Shown: positions 9,107-16,807 of the stretch, one piece after another | Numbering within the stretch: position 1 is the first letter of the stretch | Layout: each line of letters begins with the position of its first letter | DNA from: UBA6115 sp040776985 | GTDB taxonomy: Bacteria; Bacillota; Clostridia; Christensenellales; Aristaeellaceae | Length of the DNA stretch: 64,000 nt | Assembly (NCBI GenBank): GCA_040776985.1 | Contig: JAXGZL010000001.1 | Coordinates: forward strand, 992,001-1,056,000 | Direction: 5' to 3' | Translations under genes and position numbers: made by a program | The notes under the pieces: model-generated | Database searches by the model: none | What the model saw: the letters and a program-made list of their open reading frames with translations, nothing else | Told to the model about the DNA's origin: nothing

Positions 9107-9673
9107 ATGCAAGTTGAGCGTGTGGTGGTAGGACAGCTGGAGAACAATGTCTATATTTTAAGCCAGGAAGGCCGGGACGATGTGGTTTTGGTGGATCCGG
9201 GCAGCGACGGGGCCAAAATCAAGGCGGCCCTCAAGGACCGGGAGGTGGCGGCCATTCTGCTGACCCATGGGCACTGGGACCACACCGGCGCCCTGGCGGA
9301 CTTCCCCGGCGTGCCCATCTACCTGCACGAGCGGGACAACATGCTGCTGGATGATGATTTCCTGGGCTTTGCGCCGCCAGGCTTCCAGCAAAGGCGGCCC
9401 CGGCCCACCCACACGGTGAAGGACGGCCAGGTGCTGGAGCTGGCGGGGATGAGCATTGAAGTGCTGCACACCCCGGGGCACAGCCCGGGCAGCGTCTGCT
9501 ACCGCGTTGGCACCACGCTGATCACCGGGGACACTATGTTTTTAAACGACTATGGCCGCACCGACCTGCCAGGCGGCAGCCAGACCCAGATGCGGGCCTC
9601 CTTGAGAAGGCTGTTCCAGCTGCACGGCCACACCTTCTACCCCGGCCACGGCCCGGGGGGCATCATCAAGTGA
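9107..9673 (+). CDS. Metallo-beta-lactamase-fold hydrolase, glyoxalase II-like
   Basis: Protein of 188 residues. The zinc motif reads LTHGHWDHTGAL (HxHxDH), with further ligands at HTPGHSPGS, GDTMF and a final YPGHGP. This is the YcbL/glyoxalase II-type subgroup common in Bacillota, predicted to hydrolyse thioesters or related substrates. AGGAGG precedes the ATG, 9 bases after dtd, and its stop overlaps the hemZ start. The physiological substrate is unknown. Confidence 0.9.
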   Translation: MQVERVVVGQLENNVYILSQEGRDDVVLVDPGSDGAKIKAALKDREVAAILLTHGHWDHTGALADFPGVPIYLHERDNMLLDDDFLGFAPPGFQQRRPRPTHTVKDGQVLELAGMSIEVLHTPGHSPGSVCYRVGTTLITGDTMFLNDYGRTDLPGGSQTQMRASLRRLFQLHGHTFYPGHGPGGIIK

Positions 9674-11148
9674 CCTTTTCCCTCACAGGCCCCGTCCCCG
9701 GCTTTTACAAGGAGCTGGCGGACGTGGTGCGCCTGTTCTTCCCGGAGGCCCGGGAGGTGGCGGCGGAGGGGGAGTTGCGGGTGCTCATCACCCAGGACAT
9801 GGAAGGCAGCACCCGGCATGTTCAGGCGCGGCTTTCAGGCCGCCTTTCCGCCTCCCACAGCCTGACAGGGGACAGCCATCCGGATCCCCTGGTGGAAAAG
9901 CGCCTGCACAAACGCCAGCAGAAGCTGGCGGTTTATTTTGCGCTGAAGCAGGCCACCGGCCTGAGTCTGCCCTGGGGCAGCCTGACCGGCATCCGGCCCA
10001 CCCGGCTGCTGTATGCGAAGATGGAGAGGGGCCTGGACATTGACCAGGCGGCCCGCGCGGTGGCGGACACCTTTGACCTGGCCCCTGAAAAGGCAGGGCT
10101 GCTGGCGGATGTTGTGCGCACCCAGCAGGGCCTGAGCAAGGCGACGGAGCAGGATGTCAGCCTGTATATCGGCATCCCCTTTTGTGAAACCCGCTGCCGT
10201 TACTGCAGCTTTATCAGCTGCCAGGTGAGAGACGGGCGGATGCTGGCCCCTTATGTCAGGGCGCTGGTAAGAGAAACGCAGGCGGCCATTCGCCTGGTGG
10301 CGGAGGAGTGGCTGTCTGTCCGCACGGTTTATGTGGGGGGCGGCACCCCCACGGCATTGCCGGCGGAGCTTTTGGACCAGGTGCTGACAGCGGCCCGGCC
10401 CCTGGCGGAAAGGGCCCTGGAAGTGACCGTGGAGGCGGGGCGGCCGGACAGCATCACGGAAGAGAAGCTGCGGGTGATAAAAAATCACGGCGCCAGCCGC
10501 ATTTCCATCAACCCCCAGACCATGCACGACAAGACCCTGGCAAAGATCGGCCGCCAGCACACAAGGGCCCAGGCGGAGGACGCCTACCGGCTGGCGCGGG
10601 GGTTGAACTTTAAAAACATCAACATGGACCTGATCGCGGGGCTGCCGGGGGAGGACGGGGGCATGTTGGCCGCCACCCTTGACTGGGCGCGGGAGATCGC
10701 GCCGGAGTCCCTGACGGTGCACACCCTGGCGCTGAAACGGTCCAGCGACATGTATCGCTTCGGGGAGCAGGTGCCCCGTGAGCCCACAGTGGCGGACATG
10801 GTGCGAAGGGCCCGCCAGGCGGCCCACGCCATGGGCATGCGGCCCTATTACCTCTACCGGCAAAAGCACATGGCGGGCAACCTGGAAAACGTGGGCTATG
10901 CCTTGCCTGGCCATGAATGCCTGTACAACATGGACATGATGGAGGACACCGGCTCCGTCCTGGCCCTGGGGGCCGGGGGCATCTCCAAATGGGTGTATGA
11001 AAACGGCGCCCGCATCCTGCGCGCGCCCAATGTAAAAGACCCGGCCCATTATATCAGCCGGGTGGATGAGATGATCATGCGAAAAGAGGCTCTGATGCGG
11101 GGCGTTGGGAAAGGGATTAAGCGGCCTGTGGAATCAGAGGTAGGATAG
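9670..11148 (+). CDS. hemZ: HemZ-type radical SAM coproporphyrinogen dehydrogenase-like protein
   Basis: Protein of 492 residues. A non-catalytic N-terminal region of about 165 residues is followed by a radical SAM core with the CX3CX2C cluster motif (PFCETRCRYCSF), GGGTPTAL and GLPGEDGG, typical of the HemN/HemZ family. It starts at GTG 9670, overlapping the upstream stop by 4 bases. HemZ is annotated for oxygen-independent oxidation of coproporphyrinogen III, but in organisms without other haem genes the substrate may differ; no other haem gene is visible here. Its 3' end overlaps the converging ATPase gene by 15 bases. Confidence 0.88.
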   Translation: MTFSLTGPVPGFYKELADVVRLFFPEAREVAAEGELRVLITQDMEGSTRHVQARLSGRLSASHSLTGDSHPDPLVEKRLHKRQQKLAVYFALKQATGLSLPWGSLTGIRPTRLLYAKMERGLDIDQAARAVADTFDLAPEKAGLLADVVRTQQGLSKATEQDVSLYIGIPFCETRCRYCSFISCQVRDGRMLAPYVRALVRETQAAIRLVAEEWLSVRTVYVGGGTPTALPAELLDQVLTAARPLAERALEVTVEAGRPDSITEEKLRVIKNHGASRISINPQTMHDKTLAKIGRQHTRAQAEDAYRLARGLNFKNINMDLIAGLPGEDGGMLAATLDWAREIAPESLTVHTLALKRSSDMYRFGEQVPREPTVADMVRRARQAAHAMGMRPYYLYRQKHMAGNLENVGYALPGHECLYNMDMMEDTGSVLALGAGGISKWVYENGARILRAPNVKDPAHYISRVDEMIMRKEALMRGVGKGIKRPVESEVG

Positions 11149-12351
11149 GGGCACCATCCAGTCATTTCCTTTGATGGGCAGCAGATTTTTGCTGTTGCAG
11201 ATGACAGCGCCAGGCCCTCTGGCCAGGCCAAAGCCGTCAGTGACTGAAAAGTGACGGATTACCTCCTGGCCCGGGTTGCTGTGTGTTTTTATCTCGATGG
11301 GGTAGACGGTGCCGTTTTCTATGATCATCAGGTCAATCTCACGCTGCCTGTCATCCCGGTAGTAGAACAGCCTGCCGGCAGGGTCCAGCCCATGATGAGC
11401 ATAGCCTTTGATGATATCTGCAATCACATAGGTCTCAAAGAAGGAGCCGGCAACCGGGCTTAAGGCCATGGTTTTGGCATCGGTCCAGTGAGCCAGATAC
11501 GCTGCCAAACCTGTGTCCATGAAGATGATCTTGGGTCGTTTGATGATGCGTTTGATGGCATTGTTGTGATAGGGCGGAAGCAGATGGACGAGCCCTGAGG
11601 TGACCAGCAGGGACAGCCAGCTTTGAGCCGTTTTGATATCAATCTGCGCTTCGCTGGCCAGGTGATCATACACCAGTTCCATACCGGTTCTGGCGGCGAT
11701 CAGGGAAACAAAGCGGATGAATTTCCCCTCATGCTGGATCCGGATCAGATCCCGGATATCCCGCTCAATATAGGTTTGCAGGTAGGAGGAGAAATAGCGC
11801 TCCGGGGACAGCCGAGGGGACTGAACCAGCTTTGGCATGCCCCCTCTTAGAAGCTGTTCATAGACTGCCGGCAGCGAAAGATCAGGAAGGGGTTTATTCC
11901 AGTTGCCTGGCAGGAACGGGGCGCCAGGAAGCTGATTCATCTCCCGCTGACTGAAGGAATAAAGATTGAGCAGCCCTACCCTGCCTGCCAGGGATTCGCT
12001 GACCCCCTGCATCATGCGGAACATCTGGGAGCCGGTCATCCAGTACTGACCAGGCGTCTGATTGCTGTCCACAGCCATCTTGATGTAGGGGAACAGCACC
12101 GGCGCATATTGCACTTCATCAATCAGCAGGGGCGGTGGATGCAGCTCCAGAAAACTGGCGGGGTCGCTTTGCGCCAGCAGCCTGAGTTGGGGGTTGTCCA
12201 GGGTGACATAACGCCGGTCCTCTCCCGCCTGGTTCAGAAGAAAAGTGGATTTTCCCACCTGCCTGGCCCCGGTGATCAACACCACCGGAAAGGCAGAGGA
12301 CAGCTCAATAAAAGCATCCCTGATGGTGCGGTCAATATAATGATCAGCCAT
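11134..12351 (-). CDS. AAA ATPase with DUF4143 domain
   Basis: About 405 residues from the ATG at 12351, which has GGAGG 6 bases upstream (an earlier in-frame ATG has no ribosome site). N-terminal AAA_14 ATPase: Walker A ITGARQVGKST, Walker B PLLIDEVQYAP. The C-terminal DUF4143 half ends in a PD-(D/E)XK-like pattern (REIDLMIIENGTVYPIEIK). The family is widespread and often present in many copies in gut Bacillota; its function is unknown. Convergent overlap of 15 bases with hemZ suggests recent placement. Confidence 0.88.
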   Translation of the reverse strand: MADHYIDRTIRDAFIELSSAFPVVLITGARQVGKSTFLLNQAGEDRRYVTLDNPQLRLLAQSDPASFLELHPPPLLIDEVQYAPVLFPYIKMAVDSNQTPGQYWMTGSQMFRMMQGVSESLAGRVGLLNLYSFSQREMNQLPGAPFLPGNWNKPLPDLSLPAVYEQLLRGGMPKLVQSPRLSPERYFSSYLQTYIERDIRDLIRIQHEGKFIRFVSLIAARTGMELVYDHLASEAQIDIKTAQSWLSLLVTSGLVHLLPPYHNNAIKRIIKRPKIIFMDTGLAAYLAHWTDAKTMALSPVAGSFFETYVIADIIKGYAHHGLDPAGRLFYYRDDRQREIDLMIIENGTVYPIEIKTHSNPGQEVIRHFSVTDGFGLARGPGAVICNSKNLLPIKGNDWMVPLSYL

Positions 12352-12373
12352 GACAAACCTCCGATCTGACGCA

Positions 12374-12420
12374 GAATTGGAGTGCAATTCCATTTTTGCG
12401 CAAGATCGGCGTTTTGTCAA
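12374..12420 (-). promoter_or_regulatory. Promoter and inverted repeat upstream of the ATPase gene
   Basis: On the minus strand TTGACA (12415-12420) and AAAAAT (12392-12397) are 17 bases apart. Just downstream is the inverted repeat GAATTG-gagtg-CAATTC (12374-12390), placed where an operator would block transcription. The -10 match is only fair. Confidence 0.4.
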
Positions 12421-12445
12421 GGTTAATTAATGTTCTGCGTGGAAT

Positions 12446-13417
12446 TCACTTTCTGGACAGCAGCCGGATATCCTGCCCCTTGAAGGGCAGGGCCAGGCCC
12501 AGACGCTTGTCAAACAGGCGGGATGTGATGCGTTCGGTGTAGCGGGCCTGCAGCTCCGTGGGGGAGAGGTTGGTGCTGAACACCGTGGCTTTTTTGTGGT
12601 TGATCCGGTGCTCCAGCAGCGCAAAAAGCTGCTCGATGGTGATGCCCTCCCACCTGGGCTCGATCCCCAGATCATCAATCAGCAGCAGGGGCACATCATA
12701 ATAGGGTTCGCCCAGGTCCTCCTGCTGGAAGTTGAAATAAACCTGGCGGATGTGGTTGATGAGGGTGTTGGCGCTCATGGTGAGGGTGAGAACGCCCTGG
12801 TCGGCCGCCTCCCTGGCCACACAGCGCAGCAGATAGCTTTTGCCCAGGCCGCTGGGGCCGTAGAGCAGCAGGTTCAGGGGGCCGGCCTGTTCCTTAAGCC
12901 CGGCCGCATATTGCTGGCAGGTGTTTTTGAAGGTCTGCATCAGCATCCGCTGGGTGACCGTGCTGCCCTCCAGGGGGCTGTCCGGGAAGACGGACAGGTC
13001 AAAACGGGCAAAGCTGGGCCCTTCCTCCTGGTCCAGGCCGCCGGAGAGCAGGGCGTGATAGCGCCGGATGACGCACTGGCACAGGGCCTTGGGCGCTTCC
13101 CCCACATAGCCCGTGTCCCCGCATTCCTGGCACTGGTACACCGGGGCCAGGTAGTCCTCCGGCAGGTCAATTTCCTGAAGCAGTTCCCGGATGCGCTGGT
13201 TGCGCGCGCGGGTGCGCTCCTCAATGCCCTCAGGCTTGATGCCCTCCATGGCCAGGCGCAGGCCCTTTAAGATGTCCTCCCGGCGCTCCTGCGCCAGCTG
13301 GCCTATTTCAGGCCGCAGGGACACCGCCTGCTCCAGCCGGCGCTGCTCCTCCTGCTCGTTGGTCATCTGGCGGGCCTTGCACTCCTGCAGGGCCTGGTTC
13401 AAGGCGTCATTGGCCAC
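12446..13417 (-). CDS. dnaI: DnaI/DnaC-type replicative helicase loader
   Basis: Protein of 323 residues. The N-terminal helical region contains a zinc-binding-like cluster (CQECGDTGYVGE then CQC), followed by an AAA+ domain with Walker A LYGPSGLGKSYL, Walker B LLLIDDLGIE and sensor region FSTNLSPTEL. It is predicted to load the DnaB/DnaC helicase at the origin and at restarted forks. It starts at GTG 13417 with GAGG upstream, overlapping the end of the DnaD-like gene by 11 bases. The pairing with a DnaD-domain gene is the standard Bacillota primosome arrangement. Confidence 0.9.
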   Translation of the reverse strand: MANDALNQALQECKARQMTNEQEEQRRLEQAVSLRPEIGQLAQERREDILKGLRLAMEGIKPEGIEERTRARNQRIRELLQEIDLPEDYLAPVYQCQECGDTGYVGEAPKALCQCVIRRYHALLSGGLDQEEGPSFARFDLSVFPDSPLEGSTVTQRMLMQTFKNTCQQYAAGLKEQAGPLNLLLYGPSGLGKSYLLRCVAREAADQGVLTLTMSANTLINHIRQVYFNFQQEDLGEPYYDVPLLLIDDLGIEPRWEGITIEQLFALLEHRINHKKATVFSTNLSPTELQARYTERITSRLFDKRLGLALPFKGQDIRLLSRK

Positions 13418-14861
13418 TTTCTTTCCTCGCTATCTCCAGCCAGTCGATGTCGGACTGATATTCCTGGTCGGTGTATTCCCGCTGCTTGTACTGCTGCGCG
13501 CTGACCTGCTTGCCGCCTGATTTGGCAGGGGCTGGCGCCTTGGCGCGGGCCTGCTTCGCGGTTTTGATGCCCTCCTTTTGCCAGGAGGACAGCACCTTGT
13601 CCATATAGGACAGCTTCTGCCGGCTGGAACGGGCCTGGGCGGCGGCCTCCCGGATCAGGGCCTCGCTGTGCCCTGCCTCCAGCCACCCGCGGTAGCGCAG
13701 CAGGTCCTGCTCCCCGGGCCTGCCCTCCTGCCCGGACAGTTCAAACACCGCAAACATGGCCGGCTGATAGGCCTTCAGCTGGGTCAGGTGCTCCCGCACC
13801 GCCTCCGCATCCCGGAGGTTCAGCGCCTGCCAGTTGAGCAGCCGGGGCTCCAGGTCCTCAAAGGTGCCGCGCCTTGCCTGCACCGCCCGGGCGGCCAGCA
13901 GGATCATCTCATGGGGGAACTGCTCCCTGAGGGCCCGGTAGGCGGGCAGCACGGTGAAGACCAGCTGGCTGGATACCCCCAGCAGATCCAGCACCTGTTT
14001 AAGCTGCTCCGCGTCCTGGCTTTCTGTTTCCAGGGTGCTCTTCACCGATGCGGCGCTGGTGCCCCCCTGGCGGCGGAGCCGGTCCAGAATCCTGTCCAGG
14101 TAGGAAAAGGAGGGGTGGTTGGCGGACACAGTCTCCTGACAGGCGGCGATAATCCCCGCCTCGTCAAAGCCCCATTCCTGGCTCCACTTGCGGTAAAGGG
14201 CCAATTCAGGCTCGGTGGGCAGGCGGCGCAGGTTGAACTGGCTCAGCACTGCCCTGGCCCCCTGGTGGGTGCGCTTGGAGTGGCTGAGGTAGTTTTCCGC
14301 GTCCTCAGGCGTCATCACCCCGTCCTCCCGCATGGTGACGGCCAGGGACTGGGCGCTTTTGAAGGAAAAGTTGCTGCCCCTGGTGTCGGCGCAGTAGTTG
14401 AGCAGCATCAGCACCACCTCCTGGGGCAGCCCCAGGTCCTGCACCCATTCATAGGCCAGGGCGATGTCCCCGGGGCGCAGCTTGCGCCGGCCCTCAAACT
14501 GGGTGTAGACCGCGTCGCTGAAAGTGATAAAGGCCTTGTCAGCCTGCATGCTGTCCTGCCCGGTCAAAAGGCGCTGGCCCAGGTTGTGGAAGACATATTG
14601 AAGGGGCTTGTCGCTGATGCGCTCAACCAGCCGCCGCCGCTCCCAGTAGCGCAGCGCCGCCTCCACCTGGCTTTCCTCCAGGCCCAGTTCCTTTGCCATC
14701 AGGGCAATGCCGTACTCCGCCGTCCCCTGGTGGCTGTGGTAGAGCCCCAGCAGGTAGACCCGCACCTGGTCCCCGGTGGCGTTTGGCAAATACTCGGTAA
14801 AAAACAGGTTCTCCACCGCGGTGGAGCCAAAGAGCCTGGCCTGATCATCCAGTTTAAACAT
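13407..14861 (-). CDS. DnaD-domain primosome protein
   Basis: About 484 residues. The N-terminal winged-helix region (VENLFFTEYLPNATGDQVRV) matches DnaD/DnaB-like proteins, and two helical DnaB_2/DnaD-like repeats appear (around YRKWSQEWGFDEAGIIAA and LRYRGWLEAGHSEALIREAA), each with the family's Trp/Tyr and Gly pattern. The Lys-rich C-terminal tail (AKAPAPAKSGGK) is probably disordered and DNA-binding. I prefer ATG 14861, which has GGAG 7 bases upstream; ATG 14867 sits too close to that site. It acts with DnaI to load the helicase. Confidence 0.85.
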   Translation of the reverse strand: MFKLDDQARLFGSTAVENLFFTEYLPNATGDQVRVYLLGLYHSHQGTAEYGIALMAKELGLEESQVEAALRYWERRRLVERISDKPLQYVFHNLGQRLLTGQDSMQADKAFITFSDAVYTQFEGRRKLRPGDIALAYEWVQDLGLPQEVVLMLLNYCADTRGSNFSFKSAQSLAVTMREDGVMTPEDAENYLSHSKRTHQGARAVLSQFNLRRLPTEPELALYRKWSQEWGFDEAGIIAACQETVSANHPSFSYLDRILDRLRRQGGTSAASVKSTLETESQDAEQLKQVLDLLGVSSQLVFTVLPAYRALREQFPHEMILLAARAVQARRGTFEDLEPRLLNWQALNLRDAEAVREHLTQLKAYQPAMFAVFELSGQEGRPGEQDLLRYRGWLEAGHSEALIREAAAQARSSRQKLSYMDKVLSSWQKEGIKTAKQARAKAPAPAKSGGKQVSAQQYKQREYTDQEYQSDIDWLEIARKESGQ

Positions 14862-15690
14862 CCGCATTCTCCAGGGCTTGCGCCTTCACCTGCAAGGCCT
14901 TGCTGACGCTTGACAAAATGGCGTCCTCAAGTTGGGGGGCTGTTCCCTCCCCACCAAAGACCACATGAAAAAAGAACTCGATGGTGCCGTTGTGCCCGGT
15001 GACCGGGCTTGCGCAGACATCCATCACCCGGGTGCCCTCCTGGGCGTTCAGGCACCGGGCCAGGTCACGCAGCAGGGGGGCATAGGCGCTGTCCGCGATT
15101 TCGCCGGTGCGCCGGGCCAGGGCGTCATCCACCTCAAACAGGGGCTTCACCAGGCAGAGCAGGGTGCCGCTGCCGTGCAGGATGGCCCGGTAGATGGGCA
15201 CCGCCTCCCGGAGGGACAGATAGGAAAGATCGCAGGTGGCAAAGGAGGGCCTTGGGGACAGCATCAAAAGCTCCGGCGCCGACAGGTTGGTGCGCTCCAG
15301 GTTCACCACCCGGGGGTGCTGCCGGAGGCTGCCCAGCAACTGGCCAAAGCCCACATCCACCGCGTATACCTTTGCCGCGCCCTGCTTGATCAGACAGTCC
15401 GTAAAGCCGCCGGCAGAGGCCCCTGCGTCCAGGCAGACCTGGCCCATGGGACTTGCGTCAAAGGCAGCCAGGGCGCCGGCCAGCTTCAGCCCGCCCTTGG
15501 CCAGATAGGGCATCTGAACGCCCTTGATGCGGATGGCGTCATCCGGCCCCACCCGCATCCCGGCCTTTGCGGGCTGGTCGTTCACCAGCACCTTGCCCGT
15601 CATCATCAGCGCCTGGGCTTCCTTGGGGGATTCCGCCAGGCCCAGCTCATAAAGCCGCTGGTACAGCAGCTGTTTGCCCGCTTTCTTCAA
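14854..15690 (-). CDS. tlyA: TlyA-family rRNA 2'-O-methyltransferase
   Basis: Protein of 278 residues. The N-terminal S4 RNA-binding domain (LYQRLYELGLAESPKEAQAL) is followed by a FtsJ-like methyltransferase core: SAM motif LDAGASAGGFTDCL, VYAVDVGFGQL, LERTN, CDLSYLS and LVKPLFEV, the usual TlyA K-D-K-E framework. Homologues methylate 16S and 23S rRNA and affect capreomycin sensitivity. It uses a TTG start; the preceding sigma gene ends 5 bases upstream, so the two are likely co-translated. Confidence 0.9.
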   Translation of the reverse strand: MKKAGKQLLYQRLYELGLAESPKEAQALMMTGKVLVNDQPAKAGMRVGPDDAIRIKGVQMPYLAKGGLKLAGALAAFDASPMGQVCLDAGASAGGFTDCLIKQGAAKVYAVDVGFGQLLGSLRQHPRVVNLERTNLSAPELLMLSPRPSFATCDLSYLSLREAVPIYRAILHGSGTLLCLVKPLFEVDDALARRTGEIADSAYAPLLRDLARCLNAQEGTRVMDVCASPVTGHNGTIEFFFHVVFGGEGTAPQLEDAILSSVSKALQVKAQALENADV

Positions 15691-15694
15691 AGGC

Positions 15695-16426
15695 CTACAC
15701 TGCCTGCATCACGTCTTTGAGGGCGCGCAGCACCCGGCGTTCCATACGGGACACCTGCATCTGGGTCAGGCTCATTCTCTTGGCGGTGGCCTGCTGGGAC
15801 AGCCGGTCCTGAAAGCGCAGCTTGATCAGCTGCCGCTCGTCCCTGGACAGGGTGTCCAGCGCCTGGCGCAGGTCCTCCCGCACCTCAAAATCCTCATAGC
15901 CCCGCTCGTCCCTTCCCAGGTGGGCGAAGAACTTCATCCCCTCGTCGTCCTGGGCGTCCAGGGAGGACACCTGGGCCTTTTCCCGGGAGGCGTGGACGCT
16001 TAAAACCTGCTCCACCTGCCAGCCCAGGTGATTGGCCAGCTCGTCCGCCGTGGGCTCCCGGCGCAGGGTCTGCACCAGGCGCTCCATGGCCCGGTCCATC
16101 TGCATGCCCTGCTCACGAAGGCCCCTGGGGGTGCGCACAATCTGCGCCCGGTCCCGGATGTAGTTGCGCACGGTGCCGGTGATGGTTGGGGTGACATAGG
16201 TGGTAAAGCGCAGGCCCCGCTCCGGGTCAAAGCCCTTCAGCGCCGAAACCAGCGCCATGGCGGCCACCTGCCGCAAATCCTCCAGGTCAATGCCCCGCCC
16301 GGTAAAGCGCGCCGCGATGGCATAGCAAAGGGGGAGGGCAGCGTTGACTGCTTCCTCCATTTTTTCAGGGGTCGGATCCAGCGCGTAGGCCAAGGCCGTG
16401 TTATGGATCGTATCAGCGTTCATCAT
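15695..16426 (-). CDS. Sigma-70 family factor of the SigF/SigG/SigB group
   Basis: Protein of 243 residues. Region 2 (IDLEDLRQVAAMALVSALKGF; FTTYVTPTITGTVRNYIRDR), region 3 (RREPTADELANHLG) and region 4 (LSRDERQLIKLRF followed by LSQQATAKRMSLTQMQVSRM) are all present, matching the alternative sigma factors controlled by RsbW/SpoIIAB anti-sigma proteins. The gene directly upstream encodes a small protein of that type. AAGGTGA overlaps the upstream stop, and either ATG 16426 or 16423 may be used. No spoIIAA/rsbV gene is visible. Whether it controls sporulation or general stress is not shown here. Confidence 0.88.
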   Translation of the reverse strand: MMNADTIHNTALAYALDPTPEKMEEAVNAALPLCYAIAARFTGRGIDLEDLRQVAAMALVSALKGFDPERGLRFTTYVTPTITGTVRNYIRDRAQIVRTPRGLREQGMQMDRAMERLVQTLRREPTADELANHLGWQVEQVLSVHASREKAQVSSLDAQDDEGMKFFAHLGRDERGYEDFEVREDLRQALDTLSRDERQLIKLRFQDRLSQQATAKRMSLTQMQVSRMERRVLRALKDVMQAV

Positions 16427-16807
16427 TCACCTTGTTCCCGCAGGCAATGCCATGGTGACACTGAAAATGCCACACTTGTCCCCTTCCAGTTTGACGTCGG
16501 TGACCAGCGTGCCGATGATCAGCTGCGCCACCTCCGGGTCCACCGCCTGGCAGGCCTTGAAGTGCTCTGCCCGGTGCGCGTTGAAGGAGAGGTTGAACAT
16601 GCCGTTTTCAACGCTGGTGACCATGGTGACCTGCTCCACCCGGCGGTCCTGGTTGGTCAGCAGGTCGAAGGCCTCCTCGGCGGCAGAGCGCAGGTCATCT
16701 ATCACCTCAAGGGACAGCTGCGCCAGGGTGCCGGCGGAGGCAATGGCCGAGTTGATCGCCAGGCTCCATTCCCGCCCGGCAGGCACGGTCAAACGCATTT
16801 CATTCAT
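16427..16807 (-). CDS. RsbW/SpoIIAB-like anti-sigma factor, degenerate ATP site
   Basis: Protein of 126 residues. The segment LEVIDDLRSAAEEAFDLL resembles the N-box helix of SpoIIAB/RsbW kinases, but the key Asn is Asp, and the DxGxG and GxG lid motifs seen in true kinases are absent. It overlaps dnaE by ATGA and abuts the sigma gene, which is the standard anti-sigma/sigma order. I infer that it binds the sigma factor; kinase activity seems unlikely from the missing boxes. It could also be a divergent HATPase-fold protein of other function. Confidence 0.6.
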   Translation of the reverse strand: MNEMRLTVPAGREWSLAINSAIASAGTLAQLSLEVIDDLRSAAEEAFDLLTNQDRRVEQVTMVTSVENGMFNLSFNAHRAEHFKACQAVDPEVAQLIIGTLVTDVKLEGDKCGIFSVTMALPAGTR